Shown here: positions 8,911 through 19,828 of the stretch, in pieces
Position numbering within the stretch: the stretch's first letter is position 1
Layout of the letters: each line of letters opens with the position of its first letter
NCBI RefSeq assembly: GCF_003846185.1
Contig: NZ_ML123034.1
Location: forward strand, 1,292,727-1,356,726
Direction of reading: 5' to 3'
Origin: Streptomyces sp. ADI96-02
GTDB lineage: Bacteria; Actinomycetota; Actinomycetes; Streptomycetales; Streptomycetaceae
DNA length: 64,000 bases
Made by a program: the position numbers and the translations under genes
The notes under the pieces: model-generated
Told to the model about the DNA's origin: nothing
What the model saw: the letters and a program-made list of their open reading frames with translations, nothing else
Databases searched by the model: none

Positions 8911-10122
8911 TCAGTCCTCCAGTGCGGCGAGGCCGGGAAGCGTCTTGCCCTCAAGGTATTCGAGGCTGGCGCCGCCACCGGTCGAGATGTGTCCGAACGC
9001 GTTCTCGTCGAAGCCCAGGATGCGGACGGCGGCGGCGGAGTCGCCACCGCCGACCACGCTGAAGGCCGGGGAGTCGACGAGGGCCTGGGCGAGGGCGCGG
9101 GTGCCCTCGGCGTAGTCGGGGTGTTCGAAGACGCCCATCGGGCCGTTCCAGAAGACGGTGGCCGCGTCGGCGAGCTTCGCCGCGTACAGCTTGCGGGTCT
9201 CGGGGCCGATGTCCAGCCCCTCCTGGTCGGCGGGGATGGCGTCGGCGGCGACCGTGTCGGGGTGCGCCGGGGCCTTGGTCTTCAGGTCCGGGAACGCGCC
9301 CGCGACCAGGACGTCGACCGGGAGCACGAACTCCACGCCGCGCTCCTCGGCCCGCTTGAGGTAGCCCTGGACGGCCGGGACCTGGTCCTCCTGGAGCAGC
9401 GAGATGCCGACCTCGTGGCCCTGGGCCTTGAGGAAGGTGTACGCCATGCCGCCGCCGATCAGGATGCGGTCGGCCTTCTCCAGCAGGTGGTCGATCACGC
9501 CGAGCTTGTCGGAGACCTTGGCGCCGCCGAGGACGACGGCGTAGGGCCGCCGCACGTCGGAGGTGAGCCGCTTGAGGACGCCGACCTCGGTGGCGATCAG
9601 GTAGCCGGCGTAGTGCGGCAGCCGGGCCGGGAGGTCGAAGACCGAGGCGTGCTTGCGGTGGACGGCGCCGAAGCCGTCGCCCACGTACACGTCGGCCAGC
9701 TCGGCGAGCCGGTCGGCGAAGGCGGCGCGCTCGGCGTCGTCCCCGGCCGTCTCTCCGGCGTTGAAGCGGAGGTTCTCGACGACGGCGACCTGGCCGTCGG
9801 TGAGGCCCGCGACGGCGGCGCGGGCGGACTCGCCGACGGTGTCGGTCGCGAAGGCGACGTCGGCGCCGAGGAGTTCGCCGAGGCGGGCGGCGGCGGGCGC
9901 GAGTGAGAACGCCGGGTCCGGGGCGCCCTCGGGGCGGCCGAGGTGCGAGGCGACGACGACGCGTGCGCCGGCCTCGGCGAGCTTGGCGACCGTCGGGACG
10001 ACGGCGCGGATACGGCCGTCGTCGGTGATCGTGGTGCCGTCCAGCGGCACATTGAGGTCGGCACGGACGAATACCCGCCTGCCCGCGACCCCTTCGGCGA
10101 GAAGTTCGTCGATCGTCTTCAT
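8911..10122 (-). CDS. pgk: Phosphoglycerate kinase
   Basis: Transfers phosphate from 1,3-bisphosphoglycerate to ADP in glycolysis. The 403-residue protein begins [27 protein letters not shown]. The substrate motif RADLNVP is near the N-terminus, SHLGRPEG follows, and the nucleotide-binding GGGDSAAAV is near the C-terminus. I chose ATG 10122 because AAGGAG lies about 11 bases upstream; a TTG at 10143 would put the ribosome site inside the gene. It lies between gap and tpiA in the usual order. Confidence 0.97.
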   Translation of the reverse strand: MKTIDELLAEGVAGRRVFVRADLNVPLDGTTITDDGRIRAVVPTVAKLAEAGARVVVASHLGRPEGAPDPAFSLAPAAARLGELLGADVAFATDTVGESARAAVAGLTDGQVAVVENLRFNAGETAGDDAERAAFADRLAELADVYVGDGFGAVHRKHASVFDLPARLPHYAGYLIATEVGVLKRLTSDVRRPYAVVLGGAKVSDKLGVIDHLLEKADRILIGGGMAYTFLKAQGHEVGISLLQEDQVPAVQGYLKRAEERGVEFVLPVDVLVAGAFPDLKTKAPAHPDTVAADAIPADQEGLDIGPETRKLYAAKLADAATVFWNGPMGVFEHPDYAEGTRALAQALVDSPAFSVVGGGDSAAAVRILGFDENAFGHISTGGGASLEYLEGKTLPGLAALED

Positions 10123-10162
10123 CTGTTCCGTTACTCCTTGCAAGGACGGATGAGCATGCTGA

Positions 10163-10200
10163 GGGGCTCGACGGTCGCCGCGCTGCGGCCGTCGAGCCCC
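10163..10200 (-). terminator. Hairpin between gap and pgk
   Basis: Perfect 12-bp stem, arms 10163-10174 and 10189-10200, 14-base loop. It lies after gap and before pgk, so it probably ends or attenuates the gap transcript, lowering pgk-tpiA relative to gap. Confidence 0.7.
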
Positions 10201-10233
10201 TTACTCACATCGTGTTGCCTGCCGGCCCGGGGA

Positions 10234-11259
<1,026 letters not shown>

Positions 11260-11290
11260 TTAGGTACGCCGGTTTTCGACGCCGGCGAGT

Positions 11291-11320
11291 TGTATAGGGA
11301 TGTCCCCGACCGCCTCCGAC
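11291..11320 (-). promoter_or_regulatory. Possible gap promoter
   Basis: On the minus strand a TATACA hexamer (11291-11296) lies about 47 bases upstream of the gap start, with a poor -35 match (GTCGGA, 11315-11320) 18 bases further up. It is the most A/T-rich element of the gap-whiA interval. The weak -35 makes this tentative. Confidence 0.35.
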
Positions 11321-11384
11321 CCTACCTCTCCGAGGGCCCGGAGGTGACATCGAGACGAGCCGTACACACCAACGGGAAAGGCGC

Positions 11385-11419
11385 GGGGCCCGTACTCCCC
11401 AGTAGGGGGTACGGGCCTC
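11385..11419 (-). terminator. Terminator after whiA
   Basis: Inverted repeat centred near 11402: arms 11387-11395 and 11409-11417 pair fully, with further interrupted pairs inside. It separates the whiA operon from gap, both on the minus strand. Confidence 0.6.
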
Positions 11420-11482
11420 CGTCCGCCCTCTCGGAGCGGCGCGCGGGCGGCCCGGGACCAACGCCCGCCGCCCGTCGCGGAG

Positions 11483-12472
11483 TCAGCCGACGAGGCCGTC
11501 CGCCATCTCCTCGCTGAGCGTCGACTCCGTCCCCGGGATGCCCAGATCCTGGGCGCGCTTGTCCGCCATGGCGAGCAGCCGCCGGATCCGGCCGGCGACG
11601 GCGTCCTTGGTCAGCGGCGGGTCGGCGAGCGCTCCCAGCTCCTCCAGCGACGCCTGCTTGTGCTCCATGCGCAGCCGTCCGGCCGCCGCCAGGTGCTCGG
11701 GGACCTCCTCGCCGAGGATCTCCAGCGCCCGGCCGACCCGGGCTCCGGCGGCGACCGCCGCGCGGGCCGAGCGGCGCAGGTTCGCGTCGTCGAAGTTGGC
11801 GAGCCGGTTGGCCGTGGCGCGGACCTCGCGCCGCATCCGGCGCTCCTCCCAGGCCAGCACCGACTCGTGCGCGCCGAGCCGCGTCAGCAGCGCGCCGATC
11901 GCGTCACCGTCGCGGACGACCACGCGGTCCACCCCGCGCACCTCGCGGGCCTTCGCCGCGATGGAGAGTCTGCGGGCCGCGCCGACGAGGGCGAGGGCCG
12001 CCTCCGGGCCGGGGCAGGTGACCTCCAGCGAGGAGGAGCGGCCGGGCTCGGTGAGCGAGCCGTGCGCGAGGAACGCCCCGCGCCAGGCGGCCTCCGCGTC
12101 GCAGGTGGCCCCCGAGACCACCTGCGGGGGCAGGCCGCGGATGGGACGGCCGCGGCCGTCCACCAGACCGGTCTGGCGGGCCAGCTGGTCACCGCCGGCG
12201 ACCACCCGTACGACGTAGCGCGAGCCGCGCCGCAGTCCGCCGGGGGCCATCACGATCAGCTCCGAGCTGTGCCCGAAGATTTCGAGGATGTCGCGCTTGA
12301 GCCGGCGCGCCGCCATCGCGGTGTCCAGCTCCGCCTCGATCACGATCCGGCCGCTCACCAGGTGCAGCCCGCCCGCGAACCGGAGAATCGCCGAGACCTC
12401 CGCCTTCCTGCAGCAGGTCCGGGTGACGGGAAGCCGAGAGATTTCGTCCTTCACCGCTGGCGTCATCGCCAT
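11483..12472 (-). CDS. whiA: Sporulation transcription regulator WhiA
   Basis: DNA-binding protein that, with WhiB, switches on sporulation-septation genes in Streptomyces. The 329 residues start [26 protein letters not shown]. They show an N-terminal LAGLIDADG-homing-endonuclease-like domain ([13 protein letters not shown] ... [23 protein letters not shown]) and a C-terminal helix-turn-helix ([26 protein letters not shown]). The start overlaps the yvcK stop by 10 bases (a second ATG at 12466 is possible), making it the last gene of a uvrC-rapZ-yvcK-whiA chain. The sequence is highly conserved and the call is secure. Confidence 0.97.
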   Translation of the reverse strand: MAMTPAVKDEISRLPVTRTCCRKAEVSAILRFAGGLHLVSGRIVIEAELDTAMAARRLKRDILEIFGHSSELIVMAPGGLRRGSRYVVRVVAGGDQLARQTGLVDGRGRPIRGLPPQVVSGATCDAEAAWRGAFLAHGSLTEPGRSSSLEVTCPGPEAALALVGAARRLSIAAKAREVRGVDRVVVRDGDAIGALLTRLGAHESVLAWEERRMRREVRATANRLANFDDANLRRSARAAVAAGARVGRALEILGEEVPEHLAAAGRLRMEHKQASLEELGALADPPLTKDAVAGRIRRLLAMADKRAQDLGIPGTESTLSEEMADGLVG

Positions 12473-13497
12473 GGGCCGATCCTTCCATGCATCCGGAAAA
12501 TACGGTCGTACGCGGCGGCCAACAGCTCCTGATCATGAACCGGAACGCCGTCGGGCGATGCCACCGGCGCCAGCTCGACCGCGGCTCCGAGCCGTTGTGC
12601 GGCATCGGCGAGGGATTCACGGTCGGGCACGGCGGCCTCATCGGCCAGCACCACGTCCAAGGCGAGTTTAGGGGCGTGTCGTCCCAAAACCTCCAAATGA
12701 CGCTGCGGGGAGAAGCCATCTGTTTCGCCGGGCTGCGGTGCGAGGTTCAACGAGAGGACCTTGCGGGCCTTCGTGGCGACCAGCGCGTCGAGCAGTTCGG
12801 GCACGAGCAGGTGCGGGATCACGGAGGAGAACCAGGAGCCGGGGCCGAGCACCACCCAGTCCGCGTCCAGGACCGCCTCGACCGCTTCGGGGACGGCGGG
12901 CGGGTCGGGCGGCACGACGTGCACGGACTGGACCTCGCCCGGGGTGAGGGCGACCGTGGCCTGGCCCCGGACGGTGACGACCGCGTCGGGGAGGTCCGGA
13001 TCGTGGCCGCGCACCAGGGCCTGGAGCTCCAGCGGGACGGCCGACATCGGCAGCACCCGGCCGTGCGCGCCGAGCAGCCTGCCGACCAGGTCCAGCGCCT
13101 GGACGTGGTCGCCCAGCTGCTCCCACAGGGCCACGATCAGCAGATTGCCGACGGCGTGCTCGTGCAGGTCGCCCTTGGACTCGAAGCGGTGCTGGATGAC
13201 CCGGGACCAGGTCCGGCCCCAGTCGTCGTCGCCGCAGAGCGCGGCGAGCGCCTTGCGCAGGTCCCCGGGCGGCAGGACGCCCAGCTCCTCGCGCAGCCGG
13301 CCGCTGGACCCGCCGTCGTCGGCGACGGTGACCACGGCCGTGAGGTCGCCGGTGATCCGGCGCAGCGCCGCCAGGGACGCCGAGAGGCCCATGCCGCCGC
13401 CGAGTGCGACGACCTTGGGCTGGGCGCCGCGCTTGCGGCCGGAGAGCGCCGAGGTGGCGCGGCTCAGACGCCGCAGCCGCAGATTGCGACCGGTCAC
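12463..13497 (-). CDS. yvcK: YvcK/CofD-like UDP-GlcNAc-binding protein
   Basis: Member of the gluconeogenesis-factor (YvcK/CuvA) family, which binds UDP-N-acetylglucosamine and links carbon state to envelope growth. The 344-residue product starts with GTG at 13497 in a GTGA overlap with the rapZ stop. The nucleotide-sugar loop is near the N-terminus ([17 protein letters not shown], then [13 protein letters not shown]) and [15 protein letters not shown] lies in the second half. The rapZ-yvcK-whiA order is conserved across Gram-positives. The exact role in this organism is inferred. Confidence 0.93.
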   Translation of the reverse strand: MTGRNLRLRRLSRATSALSGRKRGAQPKVVALGGGMGLSASLAALRRITGDLTAVVTVADDGGSSGRLREELGVLPPGDLRKALAALCGDDDWGRTWSRVIQHRFESKGDLHEHAVGNLLIVALWEQLGDHVQALDLVGRLLGAHGRVLPMSAVPLELQALVRGHDPDLPDAVVTVRGQATVALTPGEVQSVHVVPPDPPAVPEAVEAVLDADWVVLGPGSWFSSVIPHLLVPELLDALVATKARKVLSLNLAPQPGETDGFSPQRHLEVLGRHAPKLALDVVLADEAAVPDRESLADAAQRLGAAVELAPVASPDGVPVHDQELLAAAYDRIFRMHGRIGPWR

Positions 13498-14492
13498 TCT
13501 CGCCCCATGTCCCGGTGCACGAGGACGGTCTCCACGCCTTCGGCGACGAGGCGGGCGGCGAGCTTCTCGGACATGGCGACGGAGCGGTGCTTGCCGCCCG
13601 TGCAGCCGACGGCGATGGTCACGTACCGCTTGCCCTCGCGGCGGTATCCGGCGGCGATCAGCTGGAGCAGCTCGGTGTACTGGTTGAGGAACTCCTTGGC
13701 GCCCGGCTGGTCGAAGACGTAGGCGGAGACCTCCTCGTTCAGACCGGTGAAGGGGCGCAGCTCCGGCACCCAGTGCGGGTTGGGCAGGAAGCGGCAGTCG
13801 ACCACCAGGTCGGCGTCGACCGGCAGGCCGTACTTGAAGCCGAAGGACATCACCGTGGCGCGCAGCTCCGGCTCCGTCTCGCCGGCGAACTGGGCGTCCA
13901 TCTTGGCCCGGAGCTCGTGCACGTTGAGGCTGGAGGTGTCGATGACGAGGTCGGCGTCGCCGCGCAGCTCGCGCAGCAGGTCGCGCTCGGCGGCGATGCC
14001 GTCGACGATGCGGCCGTCGCCCTGGAGCGGGTGCGGGCGGCGGACCGACTCGAAGCGGCGTACCAGGGCGTCGTCGGAGGACTCCAGGAAGACGATCCGC
14101 CGGGTGACGTTCTTGGCCTCCAGGTCGGCGAGGGATTCGCGGAGGTTGTCGAAGAAGCGCCGGCCGCGCACGTCGACGACGACGGCGATCCGGGCCACGT
14201 TCCCCTGGGAGCGGGCGCCCAGCTCGACCATGGTGGGGATCAGGGCGGGCGGCAGGTTGTCGACGACGAACCAGCCGAGGTCCTCCAGACACTTGGCGGC
14301 GGTGCTGCGCCCGGCACCCGACATCCCCGAGATGATCACCAGCTCGGGGATGGCCGGCACGGCCGCCTCGCCCGTCTCGTTCGCGGTGTTCGTACTCACG
14401 TCTGCTGCTCCGTCTGCTCGGTCTGTGCGTGCGTGCTGCGGGTCGGGGTGGTGCGGGGTCCGGGGTGCGGTCCCCGGGGTGGGCTCGGTCAT
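13494..14492 (-). CDS. rapZ: RNase adapter / nucleotide-binding protein RapZ
   Basis: P-loop protein of the RapZ/YvcJ family; in enterobacteria it controls the glmS small-RNA pathway, elsewhere its job is less clear. The 332 residues have a 45-residue low-complexity N-terminal extension, then the P-loop GMSGAGRST (residues 56-64), a Walker-B-like [11 protein letters not shown], and the conserved C-terminal [15 protein letters not shown] 14492 overlaps the uvrC stop (ATGA); a GTG start about 31 codons later (VSTNTANE) would remove most of the extension. Both ends overlap neighbours, indicating one operon. Confidence 0.93.
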   Translation of the reverse strand: MTEPTPGTAPRTPHHPDPQHARTDRADGAADVSTNTANETGEAAVPAIPELVIISGMSGAGRSTAAKCLEDLGWFVVDNLPPALIPTMVELGARSQGNVARIAVVVDVRGRRFFDNLRESLADLEAKNVTRRIVFLESSDDALVRRFESVRRPHPLQGDGRIVDGIAAERDLLRELRGDADLVIDTSSLNVHELRAKMDAQFAGETEPELRATVMSFGFKYGLPVDADLVVDCRFLPNPHWVPELRPFTGLNEEVSAYVFDQPGAKEFLNQYTELLQLIAAGYRREGKRYVTIAVGCTGGKHRSVAMSEKLAARLVAEGVETVLVHRDMGRE

Positions 14493-16549
14493 GAGGTGTC
14501 CCCGTCGTCCTCTTCCATGATCTCTCCTGTGGCCGTGTTCACGGCCGGTGCCGCGGGAGCCGCCGCGGCGAGGGCGGCGGCCACCGATTCCGCCGTCCTG
14601 CGCCCTATGCCGGGGACCTGGCAGATGTCGTCGACGGTGGCCTGCCGGAGCTTCTTCACGGAGCCGAAATGCTTGATCAGCGCCTGTTTCCGGGTGTCGC
14701 CGAGGCCGGGCACGTCGTCGAGCGGACTGCTGCGGATGCGCTTGGCCCGCTTGGTCCGCTGGTAGGCGATGGCGAAGCGGTGGGCCTCGTCGCGGACGCG
14801 CTGGAGAAGGTAGAGGCCCTCGCTGGAGCGGGGCAGCACCACCGGGTCGTCCTCGTCGGGCAGCCAGACCTCTTCGAGCCGCTTGGCCAGGCCGCAGACG
14901 GCGATGTCGTCGATGCCGAGCTCGTCCAGGGCGCGTCGGGCGGCGGCCACCTGCGGCTGACCGCCGTCGACGACGACGAGCTGCGGTGGATAGGCGAACC
15001 GCTTGGGCCGGCCGTCGTCCTCGCGGGGCTCGCCCTCCTCGCCACCGGGGGCCGCGGACGCGGCGGGGGCGGGCACGGGTCCGGAGGGGGCGGGTCCGGC
15101 GGATCCGGGCGCGGCGGGGGCCACGGGCTCCTCCCACTCCCCCGTGCGCTCCTTGTCCTGGAGGTAGCGCCGGAAGCGGCGGCCGATCACCTCGTGCATC
15201 GAGCGCACGTCGTCCTGGCCCTCGAAGCCCTTGATCTGGAAGCGGCGGTACTCGCTCTTGCGGGCGAGGCCGTCCTCGAAGACGACCATGGAGGCGACCA
15301 CGTCGTCGCCCTGGAGGTGGGAGATGTCGTAGCACTCGATGCGCAGCGGAGCGGTGTCCAGGCCGAGGGCCTCGGCGATCTCCTCCAGGGCGCGGGAGCG
15401 GGTCGTCAGGTCGGAGGCGCGTTTGGTCTTGTGCAGGCCGAGCGCCTGCTGGGCGTTGCGCTGGACGGTGACCATGAGGTCCTTCTTGTCGCCGCGCTGC
15501 GGGATGCGCAGGCTGACGTGCGAGCCCCGGCGCTCGGCGAGCCACTGCGCGACGGCCTCGGCCTGCTCGGGCAGGGCGGGGACCAGCACCTCCTTGGGCA
15601 CCGCGTCGCCGCGCTCCTCCCCGTACAGCTGCTGGAGGGCGTGCTCGACGAGGCCGGAGGTGTCGACCGCCTCGACCTTGTCGGTGACCCAGCCGCGCTG
15701 GCCGCGCACCCGGCCGCCGCGCACGTGGAAGATCTGGAGGGCGGCCTCCAGCTCGTCCTCGGCGACGGCGATCAGGTCGGCGTCGGTGGCGTCGGCGAGG
15801 ACGACGGCGCTCTTCTCCATGGCCCGCTTCAGGGCCCCGGCGTCGTCGCGGAGCCGCGCGGCCCGCTCGTACTCCAGGTCCTCGGCCGCCGTCATCATGT
15901 CCTTCTCCAGGCGGCGGATGTAGGTGCCGGTGCGCCCGGCCATGAAGTCGCAGAAGTCCTCGGCCAGTTCGCGGTGCTCCTGGGGGCTGACGCGGCCCAC
16001 GCAGGGGGCCGAGCACTTGCCGATGTAGCCGAGGAGGCAGGGGCGGCCGGTGCGCTCGGCGTTCTTGAAGACGCCGGCGGAGCAGGTGCGGACGGGGAAG
16101 ACGCGCAGCATCAGGTCGACGGTCTCGCGGATCGCCCAGGCGTGCCCGTACGGACCGAAGTAGCGCACGCCCTTCTTCTTGGCCCCGCGCATCACCTGGA
16201 CGCGGGGGAACTCCTCGTTCAGCGTGACGGCGAGATACGGATAGCTCTTGTCGTCGCGGTACTTGACGTTGAACCGGGGGTCGTACTCCTTGATCCAGGA
16301 GTACTCCAGCTGCAGCGCCTCGACCTCGGTGGAGACGACCGTCCACTCCACGGACGCGGCGGTCGTGACCATCGTGCGCGTACGCGGATGGAGTCCGGCG
16401 AGGTCCTGGAAGTAGTTGGCCAGGCGCTGGCGCAGGTTCTTGGCCTTCCCGACGTAGATCACCCGGCGGTGCTCGTCGCGGAATTTGTAGACCCCCGGGG
16501 AGTCGGGGATCTGTCCCGGCTTGGGGCGGTAGCTGGAGGGGTCTGCCAT
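14489..16549 (-). CDS. uvrC: Excinuclease ABC subunit C
   Basis: Makes both incisions flanking a DNA lesion in nucleotide excision repair. The 686 residues carry a GIY-YIG nuclease domain ([17 protein letters not shown], residues about 19-95), a Cys-rich stretch (CSAGVF ... [13 protein letters not shown]), a UVR helix binding UvrB ([17 protein letters not shown]), an RNase-H-like second nuclease ([20 protein letters not shown]) and C-terminal helix-hairpin-helix pairs ([35 protein letters not shown]). A Pro/Ala/Gly-rich insert of about 40 residues interrupts the second nuclease region near residue 475. Start ATG 16549; first gene of the operon ending in whiA. Confidence 0.97.
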   Translation of the reverse strand: MADPSSYRPKPGQIPDSPGVYKFRDEHRRVIYVGKAKNLRQRLANYFQDLAGLHPRTRTMVTTAASVEWTVVSTEVEALQLEYSWIKEYDPRFNVKYRDDKSYPYLAVTLNEEFPRVQVMRGAKKKGVRYFGPYGHAWAIRETVDLMLRVFPVRTCSAGVFKNAERTGRPCLLGYIGKCSAPCVGRVSPQEHRELAEDFCDFMAGRTGTYIRRLEKDMMTAAEDLEYERAARLRDDAGALKRAMEKSAVVLADATDADLIAVAEDELEAALQIFHVRGGRVRGQRGWVTDKVEAVDTSGLVEHALQQLYGEERGDAVPKEVLVPALPEQAEAVAQWLAERRGSHVSLRIPQRGDKKDLMVTVQRNAQQALGLHKTKRASDLTTRSRALEEIAEALGLDTAPLRIECYDISHLQGDDVVASMVVFEDGLARKSEYRRFQIKGFEGQDDVRSMHEVIGRRFRRYLQDKERTGEWEEPVAPAAPGSAGPAPSGPVPAPAASAAPGGEEGEPREDDGRPKRFAYPPQLVVVDGGQPQVAAARRALDELGIDDIAVCGLAKRLEEVWLPDEDDPVVLPRSSEGLYLLQRVRDEAHRFAIAYQRTKRAKRIRSSPLDDVPGLGDTRKQALIKHFGSVKKLRQATVDDICQVPGIGRRTAESVAAALAAAAPAAPAVNTATGEIMEEDDGDTS

Positions 16550-16598
16550 GTCTCACACCCTACTTGCGGACAGTGACAGCGCGTCCGTCCAGGATGCG

Positions 16599-16639
16599 GC
16601 GCTCCGGGGTGCCGCAGGGTGTCGGCGACCCCGGAGCGC
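16599..16639 (-). terminator. Terminator after secreted partner gene
   Basis: Perfect 12-bp stem (arms 16599-16610 and 16628-16639, 17-base loop) downstream of the 16655-17575 gene and upstream of uvrC. Confidence 0.75.
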
Positions 16640-16654
16640 GGCTGGCCGTGCCGC

Positions 16655-17575
16655 TCAGCGGCCCTGTACGGCCCCCTGCGGCGTGCGGCTCCGGCGGCGG
16701 GCCGCCGCGGCCCCGCCGAGGGCCAGGGCCAGCAGCGCGCCCGCCCCGGCGACGGCGGAGACGGCGGTCGGGCCGCCGCCCGGCGCGTCCGGCGCGGCGA
16801 GGGCGGGAGCGGGGCGCGCGGGCGCGGCTCCGGCGGCCGGTGGCGGCGGGCCGGCGACCGGTCCGCGCGCCGCTCCGGGGCCGTATCCGCCCGCCGCGCC
16901 GGACCGGGCGTACGGCGAGCCGGGCAGCTTGTCGCCGTACGCCTCGGCGACCCGCGCCCGGTAGGCGCGCAGGGTGACGCCGCGGGTGCCGACCGCGGCC
17001 CTCGCCTCGGCGTCCAGCGGCAGGACGCGGGAGGCGTCGTGGACGTACCAGGCGTCGATCTGCGGCTCGCGGAACACCGTGCCGCCGGGCAGTCCGCGCG
17101 CCCCGGCCGCCGTGTAGCGGGCCTCGTCGTCGCCGGTGGCGATGTTCACCACCTGCCACGCGGAGCCGCCGCCGGCCGCCGGGACGGTCCACAGCGAGGC
17201 CGTTCGGCCGTCGGCGGCGACGGCGGTGCTCGCCAGGTGCTCCAGCGTGCTCGGGGCGGCTCCGGGCTTCCCGGCGACGAACGCGGCGGACAGCGTGCGG
17301 ACGGGGACGGCCTCCCCCACGATCCGGGGCGCGGCCTGCCCGGTCCGGGGCGCGGCCCGCGTACGGCCGGCCGCGCTCTCCCGGGCGAAGAACCGGGACA
17401 GGGTGTCCAGGATCGCGGGCTCGGTGGCGGCGTCGTGGGCGGCGGCGAGGGTGGCGGCGGTCAGGGCCGGCGGAGCGGCCGGGCCGTCGCCCGCCGCGGC
17501 CTGCGGAGCGGCGGTGAACAGGGCCGCCCCGGTGAGAGCGGCGGCGACGGCGACGCGCCGGGTGGCGGAATCCAT
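16655..17575 (-). CDS. Secreted, C-terminally anchored protein of unknown function
   Basis: I do not recognise this family. The 306-residue product (ATG 17575; a GTG at 17587 overlapping the protease stop is an alternative) begins with a signal peptide (MDSATRRVAVAAALTGAALFTAAPQAAA). A folded part follows with VNIATGDDEARYTAAGARGLPGGTVFR and DAWYVHDASRVLPLD. A Pro/Ala/Gly linker (about 215-260) leads to a hydrophobic helix and RRR, a wall/membrane-anchor pattern. It starts 4 bases after the cysteine protease gene, so the two are co-expressed. A regulator, inhibitor or substrate partner of the protease is a reasonable guess, no more. Confidence 0.75.
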   Translation of the reverse strand: MDSATRRVAVAAALTGAALFTAAPQAAAGDGPAAPPALTAATLAAAHDAATEPAILDTLSRFFARESAAGRTRAAPRTGQAAPRIVGEAVPVRTLSAAFVAGKPGAAPSTLEHLASTAVAADGRTASLWTVPAAGGGSAWQVVNIATGDDEARYTAAGARGLPGGTVFREPQIDAWYVHDASRVLPLDAEARAAVGTRGVTLRAYRARVAEAYGDKLPGSPYARSGAAGGYGPGAARGPVAGPPPPAAGAAPARPAPALAAPDAPGGGPTAVSAVAGAGALLALALGGAAAARRRSRTPQGAVQGR

Positions 17576-17579
17576 GTCC

Positions 17580-18200
17580 TCACGCACCGATCCGGTAGAG
17601 GGAGTGGGTCCAGGAGAACTCGTCGTTGTTCACGTACCAGGCGTGCGAGGCCCAGTTGTAGCGGTCGCTGGAGGGCCACGGGTCGCCCCAGTAGACCCAG
17701 CTTCCGGCGTCGTCGTAGCCGTACAGGACGTGCATGTGGCCGCCGCCGGAGGACCACTGGATACGGGTCTCGACGGGCCGCTGAGCGGCTGTCTCGGCCT
17801 GTACGGTCGCGTAGCGCAGCCAACCGGTGACGTAGGAGCCGGGTCTGATCCCGGCCCAGGACAGGCCGGTCTGCACGTTGCCCAGGGTGGCCTGGGAGTT
17901 GGGGCACTCGGAGCCCTGGGCCCGGTTGAAGGCGGCGTTGCAGAACTGGTTCTGCGTGTAGCCCCGGCCGAACCAGGAGGCGATGGTGTTGCCTCCCGCC
18001 GCCCAGCACCAGTTGGTCTTCTGCTGGGCCTGCATGGTGATGTCCAGCCGCTGGGCGGCTGCGACGGCGGCGGGCGCCTTTGGCGGCTGTGCCGGCGGCG
18101 CTGTGACCGCGGTGGCGGTGGCCGCCGGGACGGCGAGCAGGGCGGCGGCCAGGAGTGCCGCGAACGGGAACCTGCCGGGCCTGACTCTTCGATCGAGCAT
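17580..18200 (-). CDS. Secreted papain-like (C39/C70-type) cysteine protease
   Basis: A 206-residue exported protein. The signal peptide is about residues 1-32 (RRVRPGRFPFAALLAAALLAVPAATATA), then a short proline-rich stretch, then a papain-fold peptidase core. The catalytic Cys is in NWCWAAGGNT, the catalytic His in GGGHMHVLYGYD, and the Asp/Asn position is likely in VYWGDPWPSS. The GGAGG ribosome site lies 8 bases before ATG 18200. The family (peptidase_C39_2 / papain-like) is clear from the motifs; the substrate is unknown. It is followed immediately by a secreted anchored protein and is divergent from an XRE-like regulator, with repeated GTGAAC sites between. Confidence 0.85.
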   Translation of the reverse strand: MLDRRVRPGRFPFAALLAAALLAVPAATATAVTAPPAQPPKAPAAVAAAQRLDITMQAQQKTNWCWAAGGNTIASWFGRGYTQNQFCNAAFNRAQGSECPNSQATLGNVQTGLSWAGIRPGSYVTGWLRYATVQAETAAQRPVETRIQWSSGGGHMHVLYGYDDAGSWVYWGDPWPSSDRYNWASHAWYVNNDEFSWTHSLYRIGA

Positions 18201-18320
18201 GGCGTTCCTCCCAGGGCGAGGGGGGCGTGGGTGGTGAGGAGCGCGTCCGGACGCTGACGAGGAGCATCGGCCGTTGTCCGGAACAGGTCAACACGCTTCA
18301 ATGCGGGGGGACATCGCGGT

Positions 18321-18416
18321 GTGAACGGAGCGGCGCCCGTGTGAACGCGCCACCCCGTTCACCTGCTCCCCGCGTCCCCGGCGGGCGGTGTCCCCCTCCC
18401 GCACGTGAACGTTCAC
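18321..18416. promoter_or_regulatory. GTGAAC operator-like cluster in divergent promoter
   Basis: Five half-sites occur within 96 bases: GTGAAC at 18321 and 18341 (direct, 20 bases apart), GTTCAC at 18357-18362 (facing the second), and a perfect 12-base palindrome GTGAACGTTCAC at 18405-18416. The palindrome abuts the ribosome site of the regulator gene. The arrangement suggests cooperative binding and autoregulation. Which protein binds is not known. Confidence 0.55.
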
Positions 18417-18430
18417 CGGAGGCCCCCGCC

Positions 18431-19360
18431 ATGCGGCACACCGAACGAGAACTGGCTCAGGCGCTGGACAGCGGACCGTTCCATCTGGCCCTGCGGACGG
18501 CCTTGGCCGTGCGCGGGCTGCCGCTCCAGCGGGTCCAGCGCCATCTGGCGCATCGCGGCGTCAAGCTCGGTGTGACCAGCCTCAGTTACTGGCAGCAGGG
18601 CGCGCGCAGGCCCCGGCGCGCCGAGTCGCTGCGGGCCGTGCGGGCGCTGGAGGGGGTGCTGGCGCTGCCGGACGGCTCGTTGCTGCGGCTGCTGCGGAGC
18701 GAGGACGCCTCGGCGGCGGACGGGAAGCGCCCGGCGGCGCGCCCGTACCGCTCGCTGCTGGAGTCCTCCGGTGCGGTGGAGCGGCTGCTGGCGACGATGG
18801 AGTCACCCGTGGACGGCGGGCTGCATACCGTGGGCCACCAGGAACGGGTGCGCGTCGGGGCGCGGCGGGAGCTGGCGGGCCGCGCCTCGCAGCACGTGGT
18901 CCGCGCGCACCGGGACGGCGTCGACCGCTATCTGGCCGTCCACCGAGGCGACCCGGGCTGCGATCCGTCGCGGATCTCGGTGGAGGCGCGGGAGAACTGC
19001 CGGACGGGTCGGGTCCGCTGGGACCGGGAGGCGGGGCTGCTGGTGGCGGAGCTGCTGTTCGACACCCGGCTGCGGTCCGGCGAGACCTACCTCTTCGGTT
19101 ACGGCTTCGAGGACGGCACGGGCGGGGTCAGCGGCGAGTACGTGCGCGGCTTCACCTACGGCGGCGGCCAGTACGTACTCCAGGTCGGCTTCGACGAGCG
19201 GGCGCTGCCGGTGCGGTGCCGCCGGTTCGCGCAGTCCTCGGCGGGCGCGGCGCGCGCGGACCGCAGGGACCTCACCCTGGCCGGCCGGCACCGGACCGTG
19301 CACGTGGTCGAGGAGGGGGTGCGGCCGGGGCTGGTGGGCGTCGACTGGGACTGGGAGTGA
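18431..19360 (+). CDS. XRE-like helix-turn-helix regulator
   Basis: A 309-residue protein with an N-terminal helix-turn-helix-like region (LRTALAVRGLPLQRVQRHLAHRGVKLGVTSLSYWQQGARRPRRAESL, residues about 19-65) as in a large Streptomyces regulator group. The C-terminal part (about 115-309), with repeated acidic/aromatic beta-rich segments such as FGYGFEDGTGGVSGEY and RTVHVVEEGVRPG, may be a ligand-sensing domain; I cannot name it. ATG 18431 has GGAGG 8 bases upstream. Divergent from the protease gene, with the GTGAAC cluster between them, so a role as its regulator is likely but inferred. Confidence 0.8.
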   Translation: MRHTERELAQALDSGPFHLALRTALAVRGLPLQRVQRHLAHRGVKLGVTSLSYWQQGARRPRRAESLRAVRALEGVLALPDGSLLRLLRSEDASAADGKRPAARPYRSLLESSGAVERLLATMESPVDGGLHTVGHQERVRVGARRELAGRASQHVVRAHRDGVDRYLAVHRGDPGCDPSRISVEARENCRTGRVRWDREAGLLVAELLFDTRLRSGETYLFGYGFEDGTGGVSGEYVRGFTYGGGQYVLQVGFDERALPVRCRRFAQSSAGAARADRRDLTLAGRHRTVHVVEEGVRPGLVGVDWDWE

Positions 19361-19399
19361 CGAGCCCTTCGCGGGCCGGCTCCGCGGGCGGTGCCGGGG

Positions 19400-19828
19400 T
19401 CAGCTCTGGGGGCCCGCGACGAGCTTCCCGCCCTCGGCGGTGACCGGGACGGCGGGCAGCGGCACGGTGGCCGGGCCCTTCACCGGCTTGCCGGTGGTCG
19501 TGTCGAAGCGGCTGCCGTGGCAGGGGCAGTGCCCCTCGGTGCCCTCGATCTTGGTCAGCACGCAACCGCCGTGGGTGCACTGGGCGCTGAACGCCTTGTA
19601 CTCGCCCTCGGCCGGGCAGCTGACGAGAAGGCGCTGCTCGCGGTAGAGCCGGGCGCCGCCGACCGGCACGTCCGCGGCGTCGCCGAGGTCGACGGGGGCG
19701 GTCGGCGTGGGCGTCGTGGCGTGGCCCAGCTTGGATTCGGTCGAGCAGGCCGCCGCTCCCAGCCCTGCGGCGCCGGCGAGCGCGGCGCCCTTCAGCACGG
19801 TACGGCGGGCGGCGGGCAGGCCGGGCAT
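19400..19828 (-). CDS. Exported Rieske [2Fe-2S] lipoprotein
   Basis: A 142-residue single-domain ferredoxin-like electron carrier. The N-terminus has a twin-arginine motif (RRTVLKGAAL) and, about 20 residues on, a lipobox ending in AAAC, so the product is probably Tat-exported folded with its cluster and lipid-anchored. Cluster ligands are in CTHGGC and CPCHGS; the fold ends in LPAVPV. Arsenite-oxidase or ubiquinol Rieske subunits share this shape, but no oxidase neighbour is present, so the partner is unknown. It stands alone between a convergent regulator gene and uvrA. Confidence 0.9.
   Translation of the reverse strand: MPGLPAARRTVLKGAALAGAAGLGAAACSTESKLGHATTPTPTAPVDLGDAADVPVGGARLYREQRLLVSCPAEGEYKAFSAQCTHGGCVLTKIEGTEGHCPCHGSRFDTTTGKPVKGPATVPLPAVPVTAEGGKLVAGPQS

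Noticed and set aside
18405-18416. GTGAACGTTCAC as a Rex (redox) operator
   Set aside because: Rex sites have a four-base gap between TGTGAA and TTCACA; here the half-sites have a two-base gap, and neighbours are not respiratory genes.
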